In this document: positions 7,260 to 15,465 of the stretch, in pieces
Layout: the number at the start of each line of letters is the position of its first letter
Position numbering within the stretch: the first letter of the stretch is position 1
Assembly: GCA_963933115.1 (NCBI GenBank)
Contig: CAWVSL010000031.1
Location: forward strand, 1-34,265
Length of the DNA stretch: 34,265 nucleotides
Source of the DNA: JALJPB01 sp963933115
GTDB lineage: Bacteria > Pseudomonadota > Gammaproteobacteria > Enterobacterales > Alteromonadaceae
Direction: 5' to 3'
Made by a program: the position numbers and the translations under genes
Notes under the pieces: model-generated
The model's database searches: none
What the model saw: only the letters and a program-made list of their open reading frames with translations
Told to the model about the DNA's origin: nothing

Positions 7260-8177
7260 TTGGCCAATAGATTACCCCCTTTAAATGCATTGCGCGCGTT
7301 CGATGCATCTGCTCGTCAGTTAAGTTTTACGAGGGCTGCGGAGGAGTTGTTTGTTACGCAGGCAGCAATCAGTCATCAAATAAAAGCGCTTGAGGAATAT
7401 TTGGGGCTTAAGTTGTTTATGCGTAAAAATCGCTCATTATTATTGACTGAAGAAGGTCAGTCTTATTACTTAGATATTAAAGATATTTTTAATTCTTTGA
7501 ATGATGCAACAGAAAAACTATTGGCTAGAGGTACAAAAGGATCTATTACGGTTAGTTTACAGCCAAGCTTTGCTATTCAATGGTTAGTTCCTCGTTTACA
7601 AGCTTTTAATATTCGTCATCCTGATATTGATGTAAGAATAAAAGCAGTTGATCAACGTGATAATTCATTAACTGAGGATGTTGATGTCGCTATTTATCAC
7701 GGAAGGGGTCAATGGCTCAACTTACATGCTGATAAATTACACACCGAATATTTGATACCAGTTTGTTCACCTTTGCTTTTAAATGGTAAAAAACCCTTAA
7801 ATACAGTGAATGATCTCACTCAGCATTCTTTATTACATGATGCTTCTCGTCGAGACTGGAAACGTTGGTTTAAACAAGTTGGTGTAAAAGGAGTTAACGT
7901 TAACCATGGGCCTATTTTTAGTCACTCAGCTATGGTGTTACAAGCAGCCATTCATGGCCAAGGTATTGCTTTGGCTAATAGTGTCCTTGCTAAGCCAGAT
8001 ATTGATTCAGGCCGATTAATTTGTCCATTTAATGATGTATTAGTCAGTAAAAATAGCTTTTATACTGTTTGCCGTGAAAATCAAATGGAGATAGGGAAAA
8101 TAGCCTCATTTCGTCAATGGATGCTAGATACTGTAGAATCAGAGCAAGATGATATTGAAAACGGACAAATTAAATAA
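7260..8177 (+). CDS. gcvA: LysR-type regulator GcvA
   Basis: A 305-residue LysR-family regulator. The N-terminal winged helix-turn-helix spans about residues 6-65 (LSFTRAAEELFVTQAAISHQ at 21-40) and the substrate-binding domain about 93-290. The opening RLPPLNALRAFDASARQLSF is typical of GcvA, which controls the glycine-cleavage operon in response to glycine and purines. The start is TTG at 7260, supported by GAGGA (7246-7250) nine bases upstream; no ATG is available. The stop overlaps the next gene by one base (TAATG), so the hydrolase is translationally coupled. The order gcvA, (insert), ygdD, rlmM matches the E. coli gcvA-ygdD-rlmM neighbourhood, supporting the assignment. The gcvTHP genes are not in this window. 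Confidence 0.85.
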   Translation: MANRLPPLNALRAFDASARQLSFTRAAEELFVTQAAISHQIKALEEYLGLKLFMRKNRSLLLTEEGQSYYLDIKDIFNSLNDATEKLLARGTKGSITVSLQPSFAIQWLVPRLQAFNIRHPDIDVRIKAVDQRDNSLTEDVDVAIYHGRGQWLNLHADKLHTEYLIPVCSPLLLNGKKPLNTVNDLTQHSLLHDASRRDWKRWFKQVGVKGVNVNHGPIFSHSAMVLQAAIHGQGIALANSVLAKPDIDSGRLICPFNDVLVSKNSFYTVCRENQMEIGKIASFRQWMLDTVESEQDDIENGQIK

Positions 8178-8860
8178 TGCTAAAATTAGTAACATTGAGT
8201 GAAGAGTCTTTACAAACTGATCACTTTATACATCAAAATCTTGTTCAAGAGCCAAAAGCGTTATTAGTTTTAGCCCATGGTGCTGGTGCGGACATGGACC
8301 ATGAGTTTATGGAGATAATCGCGTCGCAATTAAATCTACATAAAATCAGTGTTATCCGTTTTAATTTTCCCTATATGATAAGACGTGCTGAAGATGGTAT
8401 ACGTAGACCACCTGATAGGATGCCCAAGTTAATTGACTGCTTTTTAAGTCTACTATCAAGTATTGATACTCAATTACCCCTCTTTATTGCGGGTAAGTCG
8501 ATGGGGGGACGCGTTGCTGCAACCCTGCTGAATGAAAGTATTGCTGGAGATATATTTTCTCGTTTCAAAGGAGGGATCTGTTTAGGTTACCCGTTTCATC
8601 CACAAAAAAAACCTGAGAAGCTTCGCCTTGAACCCCTGCAAAAAAATCAAAAAAGACTATTAATAGTGCAAGGTGAGCGGGATGCCCTGGGTAATAAAGA
8701 CGAAATTTCTCATTATGATCTTTCAACATTATGCCAAGTATTATTTTTACCTGACGGTGATCATAGTTTAAAGCCGAGAGTAAAGTCAGGATTTACACAC
8801 CAGCAGCACATAGAGACGACAATACAAGCTATTGTGAGGTTTATTGATGAAAACTGTTAA
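8177..8860 (+). CDS. Alpha/beta hydrolase of the KANL3/Tex30-like family
   Basis: A 227-residue cytoplasmic alpha/beta hydrolase. HGAGADMDH (34-42) forms the oxyanion side, GKSMGGR (106-112) is the nucleophile elbow with Ser108, and Asp169 (GERDALG) and His196 (DGDHS) complete an intact triad. This layout is that of the bacterial KANL3/Tex30-like hydrolases (COG3571), whose substrates are unknown. It overlaps gcvA by one base upstream and the DUF423 gene by 14 bases downstream, so the three genes are almost certainly co-transcribed. In E. coli gcvA and ygdD are adjacent with no such gene between, so this is an insertion into a conserved block in this lineage. Membership of the fold is sure; the specific reaction is unknown. 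Confidence 0.8.
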   Translation: MLKLVTLSEESLQTDHFIHQNLVQEPKALLVLAHGAGADMDHEFMEIIASQLNLHKISVIRFNFPYMIRRAEDGIRRPPDRMPKLIDCFLSLLSSIDTQLPLFIAGKSMGGRVAATLLNESIAGDIFSRFKGGICLGYPFHPQKKPEKLRLEPLQKNQKRLLIVQGERDALGNKDEISHYDLSTLCQVLFLPDGDHSLKPRVKSGFTHQQHIETTIQAIVRFIDENC

Positions 8861-9245
8861 ACTTATTCCCTTATTGATGATTTTTATTGGTATCAGCGGC
8901 ACTTTTTCAGTATTATTCGGCGCTTGGTTAGCTCATGTTGGCGCTGGCTTACCCCAAGTGCAACGAGTTGGCTTGGACACAGCTTTACAATATCAATTTA
9001 TTCATACACTTGCGTTATTTATTACCTTGGTTTGTTATCTCATTCAACCCTTGAAGTTGTTAATTGCCGCCAGCTTAAGTTTAGTTCTTGGTATTTTGCT
9101 TTTCAGTGGTGGCTTGTATATGAAAATACTATTTGGTTTAAGTTTTTTTGCTAAATTGACGCCTTTTGGTGGCAGCTTATTAGCACTAGGTTGGTTTTTT
9201 CTATGCTTTGTGGGGATTGGTTTAACCAAAAAAATTAACCATTAA
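8847..9245 (+). CDS. ygdD: DUF423 family inner-membrane protein (YgdD)
   Basis: A 132-residue protein with four hydrophobic helices (about 5-25, 45-62, 68-88 and 104-125). It shows the DUF423 (COG2363) hallmarks: the ISGTFSVLFGAWLAHV start, the ALQYQFIHTLAL segment and the FSGGLY...TPFGG segment. Function is unknown across the family. ATG 8847 is chosen over the TTG just before it because GAGG (8836-8839) lies seven bases upstream. It begins inside the preceding hydrolase gene and is followed 52 bases later by rlmM, reproducing the E. coli gcvA-ygdD-rlmM order. Confidence 0.85.
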   Translation: MKTVKLIPLLMIFIGISGTFSVLFGAWLAHVGAGLPQVQRVGLDTALQYQFIHTLALFITLVCYLIQPLKLLIAASLSLVLGILLFSGGLYMKILFGLSFFAKLTPFGGSLLALGWFFLCFVGIGLTKKINH

Positions 9246-9297
9246 TCATTCCATTATATTGATATTCTTATATTGAGTAAAAATTAGGTAAAACGTT

Positions 9298-10383
9298 ATG
9301 ACATCAATTGTATTATATTGTCGACCAGGTTTTGAGAAAGAATGTGGTGCAGAAATTCAAGAAAAAGCTTCTTGGAATGAAATTTATGGCTACTTAGAAC
9401 TAGTTAAAAATCAGGGCATTGTTTATTTTCATTTAAATGAAAGTGAACATGGCGAAGCATTAATGGGGAAATTACCACTTAAACGTTTGATTTTTGCCCG
9501 TCAATGGTTTGTTACTGTCACAGATAAAATTGCTTTACCTGATTATAATCGCGTGGAAGCGATTACCGAAACCTTAGGTAAAGAATGGCAATATGCCGAT
9601 TTACGTATGGAGATGCCTGATACTAATGAAGGTAAAGAGCTTTCCAAATTTTGTCGTAAGCTTGCTGTTCCACTTAGACAAGCGTTGAGAAAACAAAAAA
9701 TATTAAGTGAAAAAGGTGATAAAGATGGCGCTATATTGCATGCGTTATTTTTAAGTGGTCAAGAAGTTATCTTAGGTTTTTCTTTGCATGAGAATAACTC
9801 ACCCCATATTATGGGTATTCCCCGTTTAAAATTCCCCAATCAATCACCGAGCCGTTCAACATTAAAGCTTGATGAAGCCTTCTTGTTTTTTATTCCTAAA
9901 AGTGATTGGGAACACCGTTTAACTTCAGGCATGAATGCTGTTGATTTAGGCTCGGCACCAGGAGGTTGGACCTATCAACTCGTTAGACGTGGGATGATGG
10001 TGACAGCGGTTGATAATGGTCCTATGGCGGAGTCGTTAATGCAAACAGGGCAAGTTAAACATAAAATGATGGATGGCTTTAAGTATATTCCAATGAAGCA
10101 AAACGTTTACTGGTTAGTGTGCGATATGATAGAAAAACCAACCAGAGTCGCAAAGTTAATGGCTGAATGGTTAGTTAATGGTTATTGCAAAGAAGCGATG
10201 TTTAATTTGAAGTTGCCAATGAAAGGGCGTTATCAACAAGTAAATGACGATTTGCAAATAATGAAAGATATGTTTAACGAATATAAAGTGAAATATGAGT
10301 TGTATGCCAAACACTTATATTACGATCGTGAAGAAGTTACTGTCCATGCAAGGCTTTTATCTCCCTTGCCGCCAAAAGAGTAG
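9298..10383 (+). CDS. rlmM: 23S rRNA 2'-O-ribose methyltransferase RlmM (C2498)
   Basis: A 361-residue protein collinear with RlmM (YgdE), the SAM-dependent enzyme that methylates the 2'-O of C2498 in 23S rRNA before ribosome assembly. The N-terminal part (about 1-170) is the THUMP-containing RNA-binding region. The C-terminal Rossmann domain carries DLGSAPGGWT (216-225) for SAM binding. The catalytic K-D-K-E set can be placed at Lys190, Asp276 (VCDMIEKP), Lys305 (NLKLPMKG) and Glu347 (REEVTVHAR). The length matches the family. It ends the gcvA-ygdD-rlmM block and is followed by a 14-bp hairpin shared with the convergent isocitrate dehydrogenase gene. Confidence 0.93.
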   Translation: MTSIVLYCRPGFEKECGAEIQEKASWNEIYGYLELVKNQGIVYFHLNESEHGEALMGKLPLKRLIFARQWFVTVTDKIALPDYNRVEAITETLGKEWQYADLRMEMPDTNEGKELSKFCRKLAVPLRQALRKQKILSEKGDKDGAILHALFLSGQEVILGFSLHENNSPHIMGIPRLKFPNQSPSRSTLKLDEAFLFFIPKSDWEHRLTSGMNAVDLGSAPGGWTYQLVRRGMMVTAVDNGPMAESLMQTGQVKHKMMDGFKYIPMKQNVYWLVCDMIEKPTRVAKLMAEWLVNGYCKEAMFNLKLPMKGRYQQVNDDLQIMKDMFNEYKVKYELYAKHLYYDREEVTVHARLLSPLPPKE

Positions 10384-10397
10384 TTATTAGAATAATC

Positions 10398-10435
10398 CTT
10401 TAGCTATCAGTGAAATAGAAAACTGATAGCTAAAG
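10398..10435. terminator. 14-bp hairpin between convergent rlmM and isocitrate dehydrogenase
   Basis: CTTTAGCTATCAGT (10398-10411) and ACTGATAGCTAAAG (10422-10435) pair perfectly around a ten-base A-rich loop. The plus strand continues TTTAAATGACTTCTTTG, a weak T-tract. It sits between two converging genes and probably stops or protects both transcripts. Confidence 0.6.
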
Positions 10436-10454
10436 TTTAAATGACTTCTTTGTA

Positions 10455-11462
10455 TTAGAGTCTTTCTAGCACAGCTTCGGTAAAGTCTGAAGTGCCATGG
10501 CTACCACCTAAATCACGCGTTGTTCTATCACCACTAGCGATAACATCTGTAATCGCCGCTCTAATATTTTCAGCTTTATCACCCATGTCTAAATATTCAA
10601 GCATTTGAATTGCCGCAAGAATAACCGAGGTTGGGTTGGCTAGGTTTTTACCTGCAATATCAGGAGCACTGCCATGCACAGCTTCAAAAATAGCACAATC
10701 GTCACCAATATTTGCACCCGGAGCCATACCTAAGCCACCGACTAAACCCGCACATAGATCAGATAAGATATCACCAAAAAGATTAGTGGTAACAATAACG
10801 TCAAATTGCTCAGGGTTCATCACCAATTGCATACAGCAATTATCAACAATCATCTCTGTTGATTCAATTTCTGGGTAACGAGCAGCTACTTCGCGCGCCA
10901 CTTTTAAGAACAAGCCTGAGGTCGATTTTAAGATGTTAGCTTTATGAACTGCTGTGACTTTTTTACGACCTTCTTTTACGGCTGTTTCATAAGCAAAATT
11001 TAAAATACGCTCAGCACCATCACGTGTAACAATACTTAGCGCTTCGGCTTGAGTTCCATCTTCTGAAACCACTTGACCAGCACCAGAATACATCCCTTGA
11101 GTATTTTCACGAACGGTTAGTATATCAATATTCTCGTAACGGGCCTTTGTGCCTTTAAAAGAAAGTACCGGACGTAAGTTAGCGTACAATTTAAAATGCT
11201 TACGTAAAGTGACATTGATTGAAGTAAACCCTTCACCGACTGGTGTTGTTAGTGGACCTTTTAAGCTAACTTTGTTTTTTTCAATGAGTTTTAATGTTTC
11301 TTCCGGAACCAACTCGCCATGTTTTTCTAGTGCAATAAGGCCTGCATCAGCATATTCGTAGTTAAAATCACAACCAGCTTTATCAAGGATTTTGATGGTG
11401 GCGTCAATAATATCTGGACCGATACCGTCGCCAGGGATAACTGTGATAGTTTGCTTAGTCAT
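10455..11462 (-). CDS. NAD-dependent isocitrate dehydrogenase
   Basis: A 335-residue beta-decarboxylating dehydrogenase of the TCA cycle. Substrate-site residues of isocitrate dehydrogenases are present: Ser81-x-Asn83 (S-I-N), Arg87, Arg97, Arg118, Tyr125 and Lys174, plus the metal aspartates Asp207, Asp231 and Asp235. The S-x-N pair argues against isopropylmalate dehydrogenase. In the cofactor loop EAVHGSAPDIAGK (260-272) Asp268-Ile269 replace the Lys-Tyr pair that reads NADP in E. coli Icd, so NAD specificity is predicted, as in the short IDH3-like enzymes of marine gammaproteobacteria. AAAGG lies about ten bases before the ATG. It occupies the place between rlmM and xni where E. coli carries the fucose genes. 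Confidence 0.85.
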   Translation of the reverse strand: MTKQTITVIPGDGIGPDIIDATIKILDKAGCDFNYEYADAGLIALEKHGELVPEETLKLIEKNKVSLKGPLTTPVGEGFTSINVTLRKHFKLYANLRPVLSFKGTKARYENIDILTVRENTQGMYSGAGQVVSEDGTQAEALSIVTRDGAERILNFAYETAVKEGRKKVTAVHKANILKSTSGLFLKVAREVAARYPEIESTEMIVDNCCMQLVMNPEQFDVIVTTNLFGDILSDLCAGLVGGLGMAPGANIGDDCAIFEAVHGSAPDIAGKNLANPTSVILAAIQMLEYLDMGDKAENIRAAITDVIASGDRTTRDLGGSHGTSDFTEAVLERL

Positions 11463-11917
11463 TAAATGTACCTTTTATAAAATTCTCAAATGAAGAATAT
11501 TCGGCGAATAAAGCCAGTAGAGTAATTGGGCAGATTTATACCATATTGATGTTGTGTAAGCGAGCTTAAAACCTTTCAGAATGATAATGAAAACGCGGTT
11601 TGACTAAATACATTACTATATTAGTCAAAATTAACGGTTTAAGTATTTAATGTTGATGAATATTTGATTTATTGCACATCAAGGCGTGTGATTTTTAGGC
11701 GTAACAGGATATTTTAATTATTGAGTAAATCAATGAGATTGACGTTTGGGCATGGAGTACCAGTTCTTATTTTTTAATGGCCCATTAACCGCAAATAATG
11801 AAGTCTATTGTTTGTGCCATTATCTCCTTTAACACCTCTCTTGGTCTGACAAACAGCATTGGCTTATTTACCAACCCTTCTTTGTTATACTAGGCTAGAA
11901 AGTAGCTTTGGCCTTGT
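11463..11917. other. Upstream region of isocitrate dehydrogenase, operator-like inverted repeat
   Basis: 455 bases without a gene, between the start of the isocitrate dehydrogenase gene and the end of xni. TTTGACTAA (11599-11607) and TTAGTCAAA (11621-11629) are a perfect 9-bp inverted repeat with 13 bases between, about 140-170 bases upstream of the dehydrogenase ATG. A short odd palindrome TTAATGGCCCATTAA lies near 11775-11789. No clear terminator for xni was recognised here. Confidence 0.4.
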
Positions 11918-12742
11918 TTAATTTTCGTTTGATAGCCTAATATCCTTTAGATTAAAACCTAAAGGAATATCCTGTTTTAATGTCAGTAATTGCCTAGTCA
12001 TTTTAAATTGCTCTTCAGCCTCAATAAGCTTTTGATAGATGCTTTCTTTTAGATCTTCAGCATTAACTAATGCAGTTAAAGATTGATATTGGTTAAGTAA
12101 TGAAGAGGCTGTTACTTGACCAACTCCAGCAACACCTGGAATTTTATTGGTTGAGTCGCCAGTTAACATCCAAAAGTCTATGAGTTGATTGGATTTAACA
12201 TTAAATTTTTCGTGAATATGTTCCTCATCTAAATAACGTTTATTAAAATAGTCATAAACATTAATATTTTGGTTGATGAGTGATAAGAAACCTTTGTCAG
12301 TTGAAATAATGGTCACTTTTTGCCCCCTAAGCGCAACTTTAACGGCTAAGGTTGCGATTAAATCATCTGCTTCATCTTTATCTGAAATTAATGAGTCAAC
12401 ATTTTGGTGCATAAAAGTATCTTGAATCGTCGTTAGTGCATTTGATAAATGTTCAGGCATTTTTTTTCTGCCTTTTTTATAATCAGGGTAAAGTTGATAT
12501 CTCCAGCAAGGGGTTTCACTATCAAACACAGCAAGGGCATGAGTTGCCTGCATTTTAGTCAATATTTTAGATAATGCTAGACTACATGCTTGTTGCGTGT
12601 TTTTTAAAATTTGTTGTTGAGTGTTTTCTGAAAGTTCGTCATCAGAAAGACTGTTTTTATTTAATAAAAACGGTCTTTCTTGAACTGCGTATATTCTACG
12701 AATTAGGTTTAATGCATCAATCAATACAATGTGCATCGACAT
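11918..12742 (-). CDS. xni: Flap endonuclease Xni (exonuclease IX family)
   Basis: A 274-residue relative of the 5'-3' exonuclease domain of DNA polymerase I. It begins HIVLIDALNLIRR like E. coli Xni and keeps WRYQLYPDYKKGRKKMPE, DEADDLIATLAVK and ISTDKGF, plus the helix-hairpin-helix segment GVAGVGQVTASSLL that grips duplex DNA. Xni proteins are stand-alone flap nucleases missing part of the acidic metal cluster of the Pol I domain. It is slightly longer than E. coli Xni (251 residues). Its start codon overlaps the ppnN stop by one base (TAATG on the minus strand), so translation is coupled; a second ATG two codons on is also possible. Confidence 0.88.
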   Translation of the reverse strand: MSMHIVLIDALNLIRRIYAVQERPFLLNKNSLSDDELSENTQQQILKNTQQACSLALSKILTKMQATHALAVFDSETPCWRYQLYPDYKKGRKKMPEHLSNALTTIQDTFMHQNVDSLISDKDEADDLIATLAVKVALRGQKVTIISTDKGFLSLINQNINVYDYFNKRYLDEEHIHEKFNVKSNQLIDFWMLTGDSTNKIPGVAGVGQVTASSLLNQYQSLTALVNAEDLKESIYQKLIEAEEQFKMTRQLLTLKQDIPLGFNLKDIRLSNEN

Positions 12743-14106
12743 TAGCCTCTGCCTTCAGATACTTTGTAACAAGGGATATAGCGGCTGCCTGGAAGTTTCA
12801 TTCGCTGCTGTGAAACAAATGAAGTTAATAAATTATCTATTACATTCATGATTTTAGGCTCACCAGATATAATAAAGGGACCATGTTCTCTAATAGATTT
12901 TATACCTGAAGATTTGACATTACCAGCGACAATACCTGAAAATATTTTTCGTAAATTAGCCGCTAAATTGGCTGTTTCTAAATTACTCTCAAGGGGTAAC
13001 TCTGCCATTTTTTGATGTGTGGGTTCAAAAGGCTGTTGGAATTCTGAATCAATAAATAATGACCAATTAAAATGGTAAGCATCGCCAGTCTGTTTACGAT
13101 GGCTAATAACTTCTGTTAAGCCAGCTTTCATTGCTTGAGAAACGCCTTGGGCATCATCAATAATAATTTGATAAAGCTGCTGGGCTTTTTCTCCTAAAGT
13201 CTCGCCAATAAAAGTATCTATGCCATTAAAGTAATCCGCAGACTGAGCTGGACCAGTTAAAATGATTGGCAATTTTTGCTCTCGATTTTTGGTGTTAAGC
13301 ATAATCCCTAATATGTAAAGTAACTCTTCAGCTGTACCTGCGCCCCCAGGGAAAATAATAATACCGTGAGACATCCGTACAAAAGCCTCTAAACGTTTTT
13401 CTATATCAGGCATAATCACGAGTTCATTAACTATCGCATTTGGGGGCTCAGCGGCAATGATACTGGGTTCTGTTAACCCCAAATAACGTCCCTCTTTGTT
13501 ACGTTGTTTGGCATGAGCTATTGTTGCCCCTTTCATTGGACCTTTCATTGCTCCTGGACCACAGCCGGTACAAATATTAAAGCCACGTAGGCCGAGTTGA
13601 TAACCTACTTTTTTAGTATATTTATATTCGGTATCATTAATTGAATGCCCGCCCCAGCAAGTAATTAAATTAGCCTCTGTCTTGGGTAATATCACGCTAG
13701 CATTACGAAGGATATCAAAAACAACATGGGTGATATGTTCGGATGGAGGCACTAGCTGCTCAGATATACTTATGTATCTAGTGTTGATAAATAAAATATC
13801 ACGTAATACCGCCGATAAATGTTCTTGAATACCCTTGATGATTTTTCCGTCAACAAAGGCGTGCAGGGGAGGATTATTTAAATCGAGTTTCACTCCGCGT
13901 TCACGACTTAAAACTTTAATTTGAAAATCTTGATATTGTTGATATATTTCTTCTGCATCGTCCGTATGGCTGCCAGAGTTTAATACTGCCAACGAGCAGT
14001 TTCTATATAGCTTATATAAATTGCTTGCAGCTGACTCCTGAAGTTGATCAACTTCAATTTGAGACAGTAAGTTCATATTCCCTACAGGGCTTAATGTGGT
14101 ATGCAT
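12742..14106 (-). CDS. ppnN: Pyrimidine/purine nucleotide 5'-monophosphate nucleosidase PpnN
   Basis: A 454-residue protein, the length of E. coli PpnN (YgdH), collinear from the first residues (LSPVGNMNLLSQIEVD). PpnN cleaves the N-glycosidic bond of nucleoside 5'-monophosphates to base and ribose 5-phosphate and in E. coli is activated by (p)ppGpp. The central LOG-type Rossmann domain shows TGCGPGAMKGPMKGA (about 180-195) and the PGGAGTAEELL nucleotide-binding loop (about 253-263). N- and C-terminal regions typical of the family flank it. AAGGAG seven bases before the ATG supports the start. It overlaps xni; in E. coli sdaB and sdaC lie between the two. Confidence 0.92.
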   Translation of the reverse strand: MHTTLSPVGNMNLLSQIEVDQLQESAASNLYKLYRNCSLAVLNSGSHTDDAEEIYQQYQDFQIKVLSRERGVKLDLNNPPLHAFVDGKIIKGIQEHLSAVLRDILFINTRYISISEQLVPPSEHITHVVFDILRNASVILPKTEANLITCWGGHSINDTEYKYTKKVGYQLGLRGFNICTGCGPGAMKGPMKGATIAHAKQRNKEGRYLGLTEPSIIAAEPPNAIVNELVIMPDIEKRLEAFVRMSHGIIIFPGGAGTAEELLYILGIMLNTKNREQKLPIILTGPAQSADYFNGIDTFIGETLGEKAQQLYQIIIDDAQGVSQAMKAGLTEVISHRKQTGDAYHFNWSLFIDSEFQQPFEPTHQKMAELPLESNLETANLAANLRKIFSGIVAGNVKSSGIKSIREHGPFIISGEPKIMNVIDNLLTSFVSQQRMKLPGSRYIPCYKVSEGRG

Positions 14107-14559
14107 ATCTCAACTCCTTCGCAATAATAAATAACGTAGTTACATAGTTACATAGTTACATAGTTAGTGGGTAATAAATAACATAGTTACATAGTTAGCG
14201 GGAAATATGTAAACGACTCAGTCTATTCCTAAAGTTTCACTTGCTATAAAGCACTGTATAAATGATGTAACACAATGTTATTGTTTTATTTTTGGTGATA
14301 CGTATTAAATCAATTGACATATGACTGCTGTCATTTAATTTTAGCTCTGTTTTTTAAGATCTCTCAATTAATGATAACAATTTTTTATATCGGTCATTAG
14401 TTAAAATGAATAGCTAACTAGAGTTAACACTTTACCAGGGATAATTAATAAAAGTCTTAATCGTTTGAGTATCGATCATTAATTAATGCTCCTTGAAATT
14501 CATTAGAGCAATTATAATACTTGATATCATAGTCGTTGACGATATTGATAAAAAGTAAA
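14107..14559. other. ppnN upstream region with short tandem repeats
   Basis: 453 bases between the queF stop and the ppnN start. An 8-base unit ACATAGTT is repeated in tandem around 14142-14165, then again at 14181-14196 after GTGGGTAATAAATA (listed as a repeat). The rest is AT-rich with no gene. It probably holds the ppnN promoter, but no convincing -35/-10 pair stood out. Confidence 0.4.
14133..14202. repeat. Tandem ACATAGTT repeats
   Basis: AACGTAGTT is followed by three in-phase copies of ACATAGTT and AGTGGG. Then TAATAAATA and two more copies follow, ending AGCGGG. The whole looks like an imperfect duplication of a TAATAAATAACATAGTTACA-type unit. It is 25-95 bases upstream of ppnN. Slippage-prone arrays like this often vary between strains. 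Confidence 0.6.
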
Positions 14560-15411
14560 TTATTGCCTAAGTGTCCTCAAGTTAGGAGCTGTTTGCTGTA
14601 TTGAACTCCTAAAAGGATTGATGTCTAATCCACCTCGCCTAGTATATCGGGCAAAAATCGTCAATTCTTCTAAGTGACAATAGCTAGTAATGTCAGTAAA
14701 TATTCGCTCTACACATTGCTCATGAAACTCATTATGTTGCCGGAAAGAAATAATGTAGTTCAATAATATTTCATGATTTAATGGCGCGCCTTTATAGCTA
14801 ATATAAAGGCTAGCCCAGTCTGGTTGGTTGGTAATTAAGCAATTAGACTTGAGTAAATGACTAACGACAAACTCTTCTTTACTCTCAGCACCTGAATATT
14901 GAATACCTTTTAGTAACTCCTTTTGATAATCATAATTATCAATAGTTACGTCTAAATCATCAATACAGTTTGCTTGAATACTTGATATTGCAAGCGCGGG
15001 GCATTGATCAACCTTAAATAATTTAACTTTAGCGGTTATTCCAGATGTAAGAGATAAATCTTTAATTAAAATATTTTCGACCGCTTGCCATGAATCAAAC
15101 TTTGTTTGATTAAAGCTATTTAGATATAATTTAAATGATTTTGACTCGACTAAGTTTGGACTGGTACAAGAAAACCTAAACTCTGCGACAGCAACAATAG
15201 GTTTTCCTTTGTTGTTCAACCAAGATAATTCATAACCATACCAAACATCTTCACCGGTAAATGGTAAACAATTATCTTTTAGCGCTAAATCATCTCTATT
15301 AAGTTTTCGGGGTACCGCTTGCAATAAATCTGAGTTATATTCGCTGCTGTAATTAGTTTCTTTGCCAAGCGTTAACGTTGTTAATTCTTTGGCGTTCTGA
15401 TAATTAGCCAT
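14560..15411 (-). CDS. queF: NADPH-dependent 7-cyano-7-deazaguanine reductase QueF
   Basis: A 283-residue bimodular QueF of the E. coli type (two fused T-fold units; the short Bacillus type has about 165 residues). It reduces preQ0 to preQ1 in queuosine biosynthesis. Catalytic Cys191 lies in SNCLITNQPDW with Asp198, and His230-Glu231 (FHEQC) recognise the substrate. The NADPH-linked motif ESKSFKLYLNS (89-99) is in the N-terminal half, and RYTRRGGLDINPFRS (255-269) closes the second. It is divergent from syd across a gap of about 54 bases, the same neighbours as in E. coli (ppnN-queF-syd). The ribosome-binding site is poor. No preQ1 riboswitch fits into the short leader. Confidence 0.95.
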   Translation of the reverse strand: MANYQNAKELTTLTLGKETNYSSEYNSDLLQAVPRKLNRDDLALKDNCLPFTGEDVWYGYELSWLNNKGKPIVAVAEFRFSCTSPNLVESKSFKLYLNSFNQTKFDSWQAVENILIKDLSLTSGITAKVKLFKVDQCPALAISSIQANCIDDLDVTIDNYDYQKELLKGIQYSGAESKEEFVVSHLLKSNCLITNQPDWASLYISYKGAPLNHEILLNYIISFRQHNEFHEQCVERIFTDITSYCHLEELTIFARYTRRGGLDINPFRSSIQQTAPNLRTLRQ

Positions 15412-15465
15412 AAATTTACTTTTTTTGTTTACAATTCACTTTATTTTAAAGGATCTTGCTCTTTG

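Noticed and set aside
10636..10878. Plus-strand frames inside the isocitrate dehydrogenase gene
   Set aside because: Antisense shadows of a clearly conserved enzyme.
10455..11462. Isopropylmalate dehydrogenase or NADP-type isocitrate dehydrogenase
   Set aside because: S-I-N in the substrate loop argues for isocitrate; Asp-Ile after HGSAP argues for NAD, not NADP.
14133..14202. CRISPR-like repeats
   Set aside because: The units are 8 bases, directly adjacent, without spacers; a simple tandem array.
14107..14559. preQ1 or other riboswitch near queF/ppnN
   Set aside because: This gap is downstream of queF, not its leader; the queF leader is too short (about 50 bases to the divergent syd) and shows no preQ1 aptamer pattern.
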